53,472 bases of DNA, taken from IMG/VR virus record IMGVR_UViG_3300025930_000004, positions 1-53,472 of that record. The stretch is one strand, 5' to 3'. This document shows, one piece after another, positions 22,814-30,655 of the stretch. Each line of letters begins with the position of its first letter. Position 1 is the stretch's first letter. This DNA comes from a virus. The notes under the pieces were generated by a model. That model was not told where the DNA came from. It saw nothing but the letters and a program-made list of their open reading frames with translations, and did no database searches. Position numbers and translations under genes: made by a program.

Positions 22814-23603
22814 TGAGCATGGGCGGGCGGTGCGATTAGCCCTGCGCACCAGCGCCGAACTGAAGCGCCTATTCGACAAGCTGGGCAACGCCGACCATCC
22901 CAATGGGCGCATACTGTCCGCCTATCGCCAGGCCCGCCGTGCGCTCAAGGGCAATATCGCCAATCAGATGGTCGTGCTGGACGTGTTGCGGGAGTTGCGC
23001 CGCTCTGTTGAGGAGACGACCAGAACGCAACTGGTTGAGGCCAGAGATATGGGCATCAAACAGGCGACCATCGAACTGGCCGTCTATGGCCTACCCAATA
23101 GCGCCGCCGTTGCGCTGCCTATCGCTGAACTTGGCGCTGTGCTGGCCGTCTACGATGCGCAGGCTGCCAACGTGCGAGGGCTGGCGCTACAGGGTGACGA
23201 GGCCATGATTTTGGGTGACGAAACCAGAGTTGGGGCGCTGGGGCCGGGCGTGGTTACCAGAGAGACGACCAAATGGCTGGCCGTGGCTGCCGTCAGCGCC
23301 TGGTCAAGAGTGACGACCGACAACGTAAGCCGGGTGAGCGGACAAGAGGACTTTCTGAGGCAGGCTGTAGCGGCGGTGGACAAGCGGACAACGGATTGCT
23401 GCCTGCGAGTCAATGGCCAGGTGGTGGCGCTGGATGAACCGTTCCACCTGACTGGTACACCACGCTACGCAGATGACCAGTTCTCACCACCTTTTCACCC
23501 TGCATGCCGAACAGCGCAGGCGCTGGTCAGGCGGGCTGATATGGGCGACGATGTAACGCAGCGGCTGAGGGCGACGGCTAAGGCTGAGTTGGGGAGGCGG
23601 TAG
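22806..23603 (+). CDS. MuF-like phage head morphogenesis protein
   Basis: A 265-residue minor head protein. The C-terminal part (about 188-240) contains the MuF pattern: a Cys pair with RVNGQ, then PFH, PPFHPACRT with conserved Pro, His, Cys and Arg. The N-terminal half is helical. MuF/SPP1 gp7 proteins bind the portal and may be ejected with DNA. Overlaps the previous gene by 8 bases. Confidence 0.75.
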   Translation: MADEHGRAVRLALRTSAELKRLFDKLGNADHPNGRILSAYRQARRALKGNIANQMVVLDVLRELRRSVEETTRTQLVEARDMGIKQATIELAVYGLPNSAAVALPIAELGAVLAVYDAQAANVRGLALQGDEAMILGDETRVGALGPGVVTRETTKWLAVAAVSAWSRVTTDNVSRVSGQEDFLRQAVAAVDKRTTDCCLRVNGQVVALDEPFHLTGTPRYADDQFSPPFHPACRTAQALVRRADMGDDVTQRLRATAKAELGRR

Positions 23604-23828
23604 GTGGATACTCCAGACAAGCCGGGGTGGTGGTGGTTTAGGGGAACACTGAGACACAATGTCACCAGAAGGCGTGTAGACGTTGATCGGCCCTGTCATG
23701 TTGCTGCCAAAAAATACAAGCGGGATAAGCCCCCGTTTATCGTTGCCATTTTTGACGATGTGTACGAGGCAAGCGAATTCGACGGTAAGTGGTGGCATAT
23801 TGAGCCGCCAGCGGAACCAGCACCATGA
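23604..23828 (+). CDS. Hypothetical Trp-rich protein
   Basis: A 74-residue protein with clustered Trp near the N-terminus (WWWF) and near the C-terminus (WWHI), many basic residues in between, and a Pro-rich end. Starts at GTG right after the MuF-like stop with GGGGAGG 7 bases upstream. Not recognised. Confidence 0.55.
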   Translation: MDTPDKPGWWWFRGTLRHNVTRRRVDVDRPCHVAAKKYKRDKPPFIVAIFDDVYEASEFDGKWWHIEPPAEPAP

Positions 23829-24025
23829 ACAATCCTACCCTATTGACGACACAGAACACATATGCTACGATAGAGCAGCCGGACACCGTACAGATGAGCC
23901 GGGCCGAGGTAAAGCGCATTCACGATCTGGCGCTGGCCGTGGCGCAGATGTGCAGGGGGATTCTAGGGTGGGAGCCGATACCAACCAGGGCAACAGAGCG
24001 CCGGACGCCGAGGACGGAACGGTAA
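23825..24025 (+). CDS. Hypothetical small protein
   Basis: A 66-residue protein overlapping the previous gene by 4 bases, with GGAAC before the ATG. A short helical segment is followed by a basic C-terminus (RATERRTPRTER). No domain is recognised. It overlaps a following gene in another frame. Confidence 0.5.
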   Translation: MNNPTLLTTQNTYATIEQPDTVQMSRAEVKRIHDLALAVAQMCRGILGWEPIPTRATERRTPRTER

Positions 24026-24225
24026 TAGACGTTAGGCTTTTGGCGAAAGCAATAATAGAGACCGCTACATTCACGACTATCGACAATCAGGACGGCACTT
24101 ATAAGCATTCATTTACATTTGCGACAGACCCGCCTATTGCGGGGAGCGTTACAACTCGTGAGCGTTCACTTACTCCGCAGATTTTGCAATCGATAGGGCA
24201 GAGACTTAGCGAACTGATAAAATAA
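23968..24225 (+). CDS. Hypothetical protein, last gene before a terminator
   Basis: An 85-residue protein starting at GTG 23968, chosen because AGGGGGA lies 7 bases before it. It has a soluble N-terminus, a helix (about 21-33), then beta strands and a C-terminal helix. The first 58 bases overlap the preceding gene. A strong terminator follows. Coding is likely but unproven. Confidence 0.5.
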   Translation: MGADTNQGNRAPDAEDGTVIDVRLLAKAIIETATFTTIDNQDGTYKHSFTFATDPPIAGSVTTRERSLTPQILQSIGQRLSELIK

Positions 24226-24260
24226 CCGAATAACCCGCCCAACCAAGTTACTATCTTTTG

Positions 24261-24307
24261 ACAGGCGACCTTCAGCCATAACCGGCTGATAGTCGCCTGT
24301 TTTTTTA
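24261..24307 (+). terminator. Rho-independent terminator before the scaffold gene
   Basis: A two-part stem, ACAGGCGAC (24261-24269) with GTCGCCTGT (24292-24300) and TCAGCC with GGCTGA inside, ends in seven T residues. It separates the portal/MuF unit from the scaffold/capsid unit. Confidence 0.9.
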
Positions 24308-24329
24308 TTGGTTTTTTCCGAGGTGCGCA

Positions 24330-24398
24330 ATGGATGAATACGGACGCCCAGCCACACAGAAGGGCGACAAAAAGAATCCATTTCCATTTAACCGCTGA
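24330..24398 (+). CDS. Possible 22-residue peptide resembling part of the capsid protein
   Basis: A very short frame with GAGGTG 4 bases before the ATG. Its first residues DEYGRPATQK nearly copy DEYGRAPTQK in the major capsid protein encoded about 1.3 kb downstream; only A and P are exchanged. The DNA agrees in pattern as well. It may be a duplicated fragment, a capsid-binding peptide or chance. There is no other evidence of expression. Confidence 0.35.
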   Translation: MDEYGRPATQKGDKKNPFPFNR

Positions 24399-24426
24399 AC
24401 TTATCGAGTAAAGGAAGGAAGGCGAG

Positions 24427-25035
24427 ATGCCTATCAGGAATTTATGGCGTGATGCCATTTTGTTTGACAACGAAGGCGCCGGGGGATCTGGCGACGATAG
24501 CGGCAATGAGCAGGGCGGCAGCGAGACGCAGACGCCAGAACAGCTTAAAGCCGAGTTGGAACAGGTACGCAAGGCACTGAAATTAGCCAACAAAGAGGCG
24601 CAGGACAGACGCAAGCGGCTAGATGAAATCGACGCCGCCGAGAAAGAGCGTCAGACCAAAGACCTTTCCGAGCTAGACCAGCTTAGAAAGAAGTTCGAGG
24701 AATCCGAGCGCAAGGCGCAGGAACTGGCGCAGCGCCAGCGGGAAAGCGCAATTCGTCACGCCGTTGAGATGGCGGCAACGAATAGCCGTTTCCATGACCC
24801 GCTAGACGCCTACCGGCAGGCCGACTTGTCAGGGATAGAGGTTGATGACCAGGGCACTGTAAGCGGCGTAGATGCTGCGATCAAGGCACTTGTCAGCAAA
24901 AAGCCCTACCTGATTAAGCCAGAATCCGGCGGCGGCGACATCAACGCAAGCGCCCGTGGGCGGTCTACAGCGCCAAGTATTGACGAGGTGGTCGCCCAGA
25001 AGCGGGCCACCGACCCTATGTATATACCATTCTAG
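24427..25035 (+). CDS. Capsid scaffolding protein
   Basis: A 202-residue acidic protein. The N-terminus (15-40) is Gly/Ser/Glu-rich and disordered; residues about 38-115 form a long coiled coil, and the C-terminus is helical and Pro/Ile-rich. This profile and the place just before the decoration and capsid genes match GP20-type scaffolds, which guide prohead assembly and are then removed. AAGGAAGG precedes the ATG. Confidence 0.75.
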   Translation: MPIRNLWRDAILFDNEGAGGSGDDSGNEQGGSETQTPEQLKAELEQVRKALKLANKEAQDRRKRLDEIDAAEKERQTKDLSELDQLRKKFEESERKAQELAQRQRESAIRHAVEMAATNSRFHDPLDAYRQADLSGIEVDDQGTVSGVDAAIKALVSKKPYLIKPESGGGDINASARGRSTAPSIDEVVAQKRATDPMYIPF

Positions 25036-25043
25036 GAGTATCT

Positions 25044-25445
25044 ATGGCACTCGTAACTCGTGCGACAACCGCCAGTCTGGACGCATCGACCGGCATGTAC
25101 GCACCGCAAATTACCGGCCTTATTGCCGGGGAGGATTTGGACGTGGCCGCCCCCTGCTACATCAAAACCAGCGACGGCAAGGTCTACATGTCCAACGGCA
25201 CAGCCGCCACCGAACCGGCTGAAATCGTCGGCTTTACGCCAAGAGCGGTCAAGTCCACCCAGCCCTGCACCCTGATTGGCAAGGGCGCACGGTTCAGCTA
25301 TGGCACCGGCTTGACGATTGGCGACAAGTTGTACATTGGCGCCACCGCTGGCCGTCTGGACACCGCCGCCACCACTGGCGATGCTCTGGGCGTGGCCCAG
25401 GTCATCACGGCTACCGACATCCGCATCACGCGGGATAGTTTCTAG
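25044..25445 (+). CDS. Capsid decoration (cement) protein
   Basis: A 133-residue beta-rich protein. The C-terminal pattern GDKLYIGATAGRLDTAA followed by GVAQVITATDIRI is characteristic of small head-decoration/DUF2190-like proteins that clamp capsid hexamers. Located between the scaffold and capsid genes with AGGAG 6 bases before the ATG. Confidence 0.7.
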   Translation: MALVTRATTASLDASTGMYAPQITGLIAGEDLDVAAPCYIKTSDGKVYMSNGTAATEPAEIVGFTPRAVKSTQPCTLIGKGARFSYGTGLTIGDKLYIGATAGRLDTAATTGDALGVAQVITATDIRITRDSF

Positions 25446-25457
25446 GAGAGATGAGAA

Positions 25458-26510
25458 ATGACTACAGGCACACATGATATTTCGACTCTCCTGGCGTCCC
25501 GCAACACTTCCGTTGCCGATTTCGGCATGGAAAACATTGTTCCGGTACTTCAGAAAGAGCTTGCAGCGCACAACCAGATCGTGACCACCCTGGTCAACGA
25601 CCTGGCCGAGTTCACCACCGACCGCCAGCGCAAGTATGGCATTTCGGTGGCGGGCGATATGTACGAAGTTGACGAGTACGGACGGGCGCCTACTCAGAAG
25701 GCCAAGCCGGGGGACACCGGCGGCTTCCCGCTGAAACTGTTTCAGTACGCTTTGGGCTGGACCGCCAAATGGTTCGACCTGCACACGCCCGCTGATATGG
25801 TCATTGCGACCCAGGCGGCGGAGCGGGCGCACCTGCGCATGATTCAGCGGGAAATCAAACGGGCATTCTATACCGAGGCCAACTACACCTGGAATGATTT
25901 CCTGGTGGACGGTGTGGACATTGCCGTCAAGCGGCTGGTCAACGCCGACAGCGCATCCATTCCCGAAGGCCCGAACAACGAAACCTTTGACGGCGCAACC
26001 CACACCCACTACATCGGGGAGGCCAGCCTTACCGCTGCCTTCCTGCAATCCTGGATCAACGACCTTGTGGAGCATGGGCAGGGGAACAACGTCAAGATTG
26101 CCATCAGCACCACCGATGAGGCGGCTGTACGTGCCCTGACCGGCTTCACTGCCTACACCGACCCTCGCCTGATTCAGCCCAACACCGCCGTACTCGCCAC
26201 TACGCCGCTGGATACCACCCGACTGAACAATCGGGCGATTGGTGTGTTTGGCGGCGCTGAGGTGTGGGTCAAGAGTTGGGCCATCGCCAACTACGTTTTC
26301 ATCTGGGACGCTGGCAGCCCCAAGCCGCTGGTCATTCGCCAGCGCAGCGCCACGTCAATGCAGGGTCTGCGCATCGCAGGCGAGAACCGGGCCTATCCGC
26401 TCCTGGCGCAGTTTATGGAAGCGGAGTTTGGCGTTGCTGTGTGGAATCGCACAAACGGTGTTGTCGGATATTTTGCCAACGCCACTTATTCGAGCCCAAC
26501 GATCACCTAG
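25458..26510 (+). CDS. Major capsid protein
   Basis: A 350-residue protein of the usual capsid length and place. It has an N-terminal helical segment, a probable E-loop region (about 60-95, containing DEYGRAPTQK), a long helix with REIKRAFYTEAN (about 133-145) and a beta-rich P/A-domain end. Specific motifs are not strong, but position after scaffold and cement genes and before connector genes makes the call secure. It assembles the icosahedral shell, probably with an HK97-like fold. Confidence 0.8.
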   Translation: MTTGTHDISTLLASRNTSVADFGMENIVPVLQKELAAHNQIVTTLVNDLAEFTTDRQRKYGISVAGDMYEVDEYGRAPTQKAKPGDTGGFPLKLFQYALGWTAKWFDLHTPADMVIATQAAERAHLRMIQREIKRAFYTEANYTWNDFLVDGVDIAVKRLVNADSASIPEGPNNETFDGATHTHYIGEASLTAAFLQSWINDLVEHGQGNNVKIAISTTDEAAVRALTGFTAYTDPRLIQPNTAVLATTPLDTTRLNNRAIGVFGGAEVWVKSWAIANYVFIWDAGSPKPLVIRQRSATSMQGLRIAGENRAYPLLAQFMEAEFGVAVWNRTNGVVGYFANATYSSPTIT

Positions 26511-26550
26511 CATTTGTCCTGTCCGATACAGGATTCAAGGAGCCTAAATC

Positions 26551-26850
26551 ATGGCTGAAACAGTAGCGGGCGGGGTGTACGAAGATGCCCCCAACGCAGG
26601 AACCTACCACGACGCCAATGGTAAGCCGGTAAGCAAGGAAGCCGTGGCCGAACACCTGAAACTCGTGGCCGAGCGTGCCAAGAAAGCGCAGGAAGCGGAA
26701 GCGGAATTGGTGCGCCAGCAAGCGGCCCAACTCGCCGGATTGCGTCAACTGATGACGCCCACCGTTGCAGCGCCACAAGCCGTTAAGCCACCGGCAGTAG
26801 TCACAGAGACGGAAACCGACAGCGAAGGCCGGCGCATTCGACGGAGCTAG
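26551..26850 (+). CDS. Hypothetical capsid-region protein
   Basis: A 99-residue protein with a short N-terminal domain, a central charged coiled coil (about 28-65) and a basic C-terminus (EGRRIRRS). AAGGAG lies 9 bases upstream. It sits where small head-region proteins commonly occur. No family is recognised. Confidence 0.6.
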   Translation: MAETVAGGVYEDAPNAGTYHDANGKPVSKEAVAEHLKLVAERAKKAQEAEAELVRQQAAQLAGLRQLMTPTVAAPQAVKPPAVVTETETDSEGRRIRRS

Positions 26851-26853
26851 GCT

Positions 26854-27237
26854 ATGGCCTTTACTTACGCACTTGGCAGCAGCGACCCTGACACCCTAGC
26901 CCTATCCAGGGTGCGCCTTGAGTTGGGCGACCAGGTTGAAGGTAACGGCGTGCTGCCAAGTGGCGCCAACCTGCAGGACGAGGAAATCGGCTTTTACCTG
27001 ACCCTCAACGCTAATGACATTGCAGTCACGGTCGCAGCCCTGGCGGGTGTTCTCTCTCGCCAGTGGGCCGGGGCCGCTGACGTGCAGGTTGGGCCACGCA
27101 GGGAGAGCCTTAGCCAGGTCAGCGCACGCTGGGCAACCATCGCAGGCGACCAGGCGACAGCCGATTCTCTGGATGGCGGCTCATCGTTCGTGACCACGCT
27201 TGGCCGGGTGGATGGGTATACACCCAATGGCACTTGA
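26854..27237 (+). CDS. Head-tail adaptor-like protein
   Basis: A 127-residue helical protein with the profile of small connector proteins: an N-terminal SDPDTLALSRVRLELGD, a helical bundle and a C-terminal tail. The location after the capsid gene supports a gp15/gp6-like adaptor that sits under the portal. It overlaps the next gene by 11 bases. Family assignment is tentative. Confidence 0.6.
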   Translation: MAFTYALGSSDPDTLALSRVRLELGDQVEGNGVLPSGANLQDEEIGFYLTLNANDIAVTVAALAGVLSRQWAGAADVQVGPRRESLSQVSARWATIAGDQATADSLDGGSSFVTTLGRVDGYTPNGT

Positions 27238-27637
27238 CATTTACGAGTATGTGGGCGGCCAGATTCGCACACTGCGCGAGCAGATGGGGATCACTCAGAA
27301 GTCAATGGCGAAAGCGATTGGCGTCAGCGCCAATACTGTTTCCAGGTGGGAGACGGCGACCTACAAGCTAAGTGTCAAGGACTTGCAGACCGTCGCTCAA
27401 TTCTTCGGCGTGCCTATGTCGGCCATGTTTCCAGATTCGCCAAAACCTGACGATGGGGAAGCGAAGCCAGTTCGAGAAGAAGGATTGATCATGCTGCGTG
27501 AAATCAGATGGCACCTCCGGCAATTGTTGCCCTTGACCTACCGCTCGCACTACGAAGACGGTCAGGGTAAGCGACATTTCTGTGTTTGGAATATGTGGCT
27601 CGGAAAGTGCTTCAACGTCGAGGATGTGATCGTTTAA
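27227..27637 (+). CDS. XRE-family regulator inserted among connector genes
   Basis: A 136-residue protein. Residues about 10-62 form an XRE helix-turn-helix (QMGITQKSMAKAIGVSANTV, then SRWE). A Pro/Asp-rich linker and a C-terminal domain rich in Trp and His follow. Such a regulator between head connectors is unusual. Its start, MALDI, shares nearly the same DNA (ATGGCnCTTGACAT) with the start of the next gene, as if the gene had been inserted at that point. It could control late genes or act on the host. Confidence 0.75.
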   Translation: MALDIYEYVGGQIRTLREQMGITQKSMAKAIGVSANTVSRWETATYKLSVKDLQTVAQFFGVPMSAMFPDSPKPDDGEAKPVREEGLIMLREIRWHLRQLLPLTYRSHYEDGQGKRHFCVWNMWLGKCFNVEDVIV

Positions 27638-27969
27638 TGGCGCTTGACATCAGAGAGGGCGATCTATACGTAGTCGGCGGCAACGAATACCCGATCCGCT
27701 CCTGCGCTGAATGGTCCTGGCGCTATGGCCGGGCAATGCGCAGGTTCTGCACCGTGACCGCCAGCACCAAGCGGGCGCCGGGGATGAGCGGCGGCAAACG
27801 AGGCGCACCTACCGTCAACCTAACGGCGCTCAAATCGACGCCGATAGACCCGGTGGACCCTGAGATTCGCCAACGCCTTGCACTCAACACGCCAAACGAG
27901 TTGATGCAGACCTACGTGGACGGCGGCGACGTGTTCTATGCGCTCATCCTAGAGGAGTTAAAACGATGA
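27637..27969 (+). CDS. Putative head-closure or connector protein
   Basis: A 110-residue protein, ATG overlapping the preceding TAA. It has mixed beta and helical segments (LYVVGGNEYPIRS; a basic middle; a C-terminal helix). The position between the adaptor and gp10-like tail genes suggests a head-completion (stopper) protein. No clear family motif. Confidence 0.55.
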   Translation: MALDIREGDLYVVGGNEYPIRSCAEWSWRYGRAMRRFCTVTASTKRAPGMSGGKRGAPTVNLTALKSTPIDPVDPEIRQRLALNTPNELMQTYVDGGDVFYALILEELKR

Positions 27970-28343
27970 GCGCCCGCATTCGAGGCATCCAAGAGGCGCA
28001 GGACGGCATGTTGCGCACGGCGGCAGCTTTCCGGCCTAACGGCGCATTTGGCGATGCGGTCAAAGAAGCAACCATCTACCTGCATCGCTACGCCGTCTCG
28101 ATAACGCACGTCGATTCCGGCGCACTCAGAGCAAGCCATCACATCGAGCTACGGGGGCGCATGGGGGCCATCTACATCAGCCCGTCAGCGGTGCGCAGTG
28201 ATGGGGGCAGGCCGAGCGTCTACGGCCCCTACGAACACGCCAGGGGCGGCTCACATGCGTTCTATGCCCGAACACTAGCCGAAGCAGGCCAACGTGCAGC
28301 ACAGGCCGGTTTCGTGCGTCTGAGAGGGGCGCTGCCACGATGA
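27966..28343 (+). CDS. HK97 gp10-like tail component
   Basis: A 125-residue protein. The segment VDSGALRASHHIELRG (about 50-65) followed by YGPYEHARGG (about 85-94) is the typical pattern of HK97-gp10/tail-completion proteins, which join head and tail. ATGA overlap with the upstream gene. The gene stop is followed one base later by a heptad-repeat element. Confidence 0.75.
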   Translation: MSARIRGIQEAQDGMLRTAAAFRPNGAFGDAVKEATIYLHRYAVSITHVDSGALRASHHIELRGRMGAIYISPSAVRSDGGRPSVYGPYEHARGGSHAFYARTLAEAGQRAAQAGFVRLRGALPR

Positions 28344-28449
28344 GTAGACGGCATACAGTAGACGGTAGTAGGGGAATTCGTTGGAGCCATCTTCGCCACG
28401 GCGAAGCCCTCCCTGTCTACTGTCCGGGTGCCCTCTGGGCGACTACTGG
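28344..28449. repeat. Heptad-repeat hairpin element, copy 1
   Basis: The left arm is made of GTAGACG/GTAGACA-type heptads (28344-28372); the right arm contains TGTCTACTGTC and ends CTACTGG. The core shares GGGGAA and GGCGAAGC with copies 2 and 3. It fills the whole gap between two tail genes and ends 9 bases before the next ATG. Right-arm heptads are more decayed than in the other copies. Confidence 0.75.
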
Positions 28450-28458
28450 ATACCGCTT

Positions 28459-28908
28459 ATGAGCGTTTCCCGTGACCCGATTCGCAAAGCGTTCGCCGCG
28501 CTGCTGAACACCGCATTGGTGGGGAGCGGCAAGCCCGTTGAGGCGGTCTACGACTATCAGATTGGCGATATTAGCACCTACAACCCGGTCGTTATGGTGT
28601 ACAGCGGGCCGATTCAGCGTAGGCGGGTGTACGGCTGTGAGGATGTGGATATAACGCTCTATGCCGATGTCTATGTGCTGTACGCTGACAGTACCAGCGG
28701 GTGGACGAAAGCCGACGCAGAGGACGCCATAGACGCCATAGAATCGGCCATTGCTGCGGTCGTGGCCGACCCTAACCATACGCTCAATCAGTCCGGCCAC
28801 TCAATTAGTTACGCTGAGGAACCAACACGCATGGAAGGTGTGGAAATCGGCGGCGTTGAGTATTGCCGGGAAGTTATTAGCATCACCGTACAGGTGAGAG
28901 GGCAATAA
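28459..28908 (+). CDS. Tail terminator-like protein
   Basis: A 149-residue protein. Beta strands PVVMVYSGP, DVDITLYADVYVLY and EVISITVQVRG and two helices match small tail-terminator proteins, which cap the tail tube and join it to the head. The ATG at 28459 directly follows the repeat element, so its ribosome site (TGGA) is weak. It precedes the tail tube gene as expected. Confidence 0.6.
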   Translation: MSVSRDPIRKAFAALLNTALVGSGKPVEAVYDYQIGDISTYNPVVMVYSGPIQRRRVYGCEDVDITLYADVYVLYADSTSGWTKADAEDAIDAIESAIAAVVADPNHTLNQSGHSISYAEEPTRMEGVEIGGVEYCREVISITVQVRGQ

Positions 28909-28910
28909 CC

Positions 28911-29201
28911 ATGCACTTTTTTATAGGGGACGGATCGCATTACATGATCGGCGTCCCGATGCGAGACCTATCGAATCCAGAGTGGGAGGCGTTAGACGAA
29001 ACGACCCGACAGGCGCTGCATGATGCCAAGATGTTCACAGGCAAGCGGCCAGAGGGTCACATCGACACGCACCCCGACAAGGTGGCAGAGGCGGCAGAGG
29101 CTCAGACCCGCAAAACCGAAACGGGGGCAGCCGGGCCTTTAACGCCTGTTACTGAGATTGTCGAAGTGCCGGCGGCTGCTGCTCCGGCGAAAGGGGGCTG
29201 A
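28911..29201 (+). CDS. Hypothetical tail-region protein
   Basis: A 96-residue protein with a short ordered N-terminal domain and an Ala/Pro/Glu-rich, probably disordered C-terminus. It starts 2 bases after the preceding stop. It may be a linker or tail accessory; no family recognised. Confidence 0.55.
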   Translation: MHFFIGDGSHYMIGVPMRDLSNPEWEALDETTRQALHDAKMFTGKRPEGHIDTHPDKVAEAAEAQTRKTETGAAGPLTPVTEIVEVPAAAAPAKGG

Positions 29202-29206
29202 CACTA

Positions 29207-30178
29207 ATGCCTCTCGCAATGACATCAGAGGTACGTGCCCAGGCGGGCACGCAAGTGGACTATACGACAGCCGTCACGCCAACCGTTTCGTTGCGTGGTA
29301 TTGAGGAATTGACGCTCAACCCAGCCAACGAGGTTGAGGTGTTGATGGACATGACCACCGGCATGGCTGGTGGCTCACAGGCCGTTATGAAGGGCATCTC
29401 CGGGGCTGGCTCTATGTCGGGCTGGGGCAGCTACGAACATCTAGCCTACTGGCTGGACAACCTGCTGGGTCAGGCCACACCTACCGGCGCCTTTATCCGC
29501 TCCTACGCCGTTCCCGTCACCACAGCGCCCACACCTCGCATTCTCAGCCTGGTTAAAGGCACCAGCGCAGTAGGCGCTTATCAGTTGGTCGGCGCCCTGC
29601 TCCAAAGCTTCACCATGCGATTCGAGCAGCGCAGCCAACTCCAAATCAGCGGCGACCTGATCGGCGTGAAACTCCAGGCCGATACGCTGGAAGCGCTTGC
29701 CATCCCCGCCGTAAACCCGATTATGAGCCAGCACCTGAGCGGCTTCAAATGGGATGCCTGGACCGGCACGATGGGCACCACAGCCCTGGATGACTGCTAC
29801 ATTCGCTTTGCCGAGTTCGTCATTACACCCGACCGTCAGAGTAGACCCTGTTTCGGCACGCTCTCGGCTGACCAGTACATCGAGAATCCGTGGGAGGGTA
29901 CGCTTGAGTTGGGGCTGGAGTTCAACAGCACCACCAAAGCCGATGTTGACGCCATTGTCGGCGGGCTGACTCAACGCCAGGTGCAGATGACCGCCACCGA
30001 CACGGCAGCCAGAACGCTCAAGCTGCAATTCGCCGGAACGGTGGTAGATGATGTCAACATTTTTGACGATGATGACGGCGTGGTGACGGTGAACGTCAAG
30101 CTGCAAAGCACCTATCACACGACCTTTGCCAACTGGTTTAAGGCTGTTTTGACCAATGCCGTGGCGACCCTGACATGA
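29207..30178 (+). CDS. Major tail tube protein
   Basis: A 323-residue beta-rich protein with a long acidic C-terminal section. Its size, its position between terminator-like and chaperone genes, and strands such as EEVEVL, GLEFNSTT and VTVNVKLQSTY indicate the tail tube subunit. It polymerises along the tape measure to form the tail. The stop overlaps the chaperone start by ATGA. Confidence 0.75.
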   Translation: MPLAMTSEVRAQAGTQVDYTTAVTPTVSLRGIEELTLNPANEVEVLMDMTTGMAGGSQAVMKGISGAGSMSGWGSYEHLAYWLDNLLGQATPTGAFIRSYAVPVTTAPTPRILSLVKGTSAVGAYQLVGALLQSFTMRFEQRSQLQISGDLIGVKLQADTLEALAIPAVNPIMSQHLSGFKWDAWTGTMGTTALDDCYIRFAEFVITPDRQSRPCFGTLSADQYIENPWEGTLELGLEFNSTTKADVDAIVGGLTQRQVQMTATDTAARTLKLQFAGTVVDDVNIFDDDDGVVTVNVKLQSTYHTTFANWFKAVLTNAVATLT

Positions 30179-30459
30179 CAAATCCGATTATCACGATTAA
30201 GCCGCCGCCCAAGAGTAAACCGGGCTGGGCACGCCGTCAGCGTGAAGTCGTCCGCATTCAAGAAGTTCTCAGCAAAGGGCCGAATCTGGCCGCATTTGAT
30301 GAAATGCTCGACCTGATGCTGAAAGAATGCGAGGTGACTGTACCTGACGGTGTTGACCCACGTGAGGCGCTACTGGACCTATCCGAAGAAGATTTCGATA
30401 ACGTTATGACCGCCATGCGGGGTGACAAAAGTACCGTGCCCCCTACGAACGGCGCTTAG
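30175..30459 (+). CDS. Tail assembly chaperone (gpG-like)
   Basis: A 94-residue helical protein just before the tape measure. Its termination at TAG 30457-30459 is followed by an open frame in -1, which carries a second helical domain. This is the typical gpG/gpGT arrangement, where a fraction of ribosomes shift frame to make a longer chaperone needed for tail assembly around the tape measure. Confidence 0.75.
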   Translation: MTNPIITIKPPPKSKPGWARRQREVVRIQEVLSKGPNLAAFDEMLDLMLKECEVTVPDGVDPREALLDLSEEDFDNVMTAMRGDKSTVPPTNGA

Positions 30460-30653
30460 TTCGTGACTGGCTGAAAGGCCACAGCAACGAAGCGCCGTTC
30501 TGGGTGGCGGTAATGGAAGCAGCCGAGGAATGGCATATTCCACCCTGGCAGGTGGAAGAACAAGCCACGCAAGAGTGGTGGGATAGGTGGGTAGTCATGC
30601 GCCAAGAGAGAGCGAAAACGAAACAACCTAAAGGCGGCTTTCCGAAGGGCTAA
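30444..30653 (+). CDS. gpT-like part of the frameshifted tail chaperone
   Basis: An open frame in -1 relative to the upstream chaperone runs to TAA 30651-30653, with a strongly protein-like Trp-rich sequence (APFWVAVMEAAEEWH, WWDRWVVMRQER). It lacks its own start and ribosome site. In the -1 frame a TGA lies at 30424-30426, so the shift must happen between it and TAG 30457. CCCCCT (30439-30444) allows a Pro-tRNA to slip back by one, giving a fusion of about 159 residues. The exact site is inferred. Confidence 0.75.
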   Translation, partial: YERRLVRDWLKGHSNEAPFWVAVMEAAEEWHIPPWQVEEQATQEWWDRWVVMRQERAKTKQPKGGFPKG

Positions 30654-30655
30654 TC

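Noticed and set aside
25032-26075. Long minus-strand open frame opposite decoration and capsid genes
   Set aside because: Shadow frame caused by codon bias; the plus-strand genes have ribosome sites and family features.
28344-28449. CRISPR-like or satellite array in the heptad repeats
   Set aside because: Period is 7 bases with inverted arms and no spacers; it is a hairpin element.
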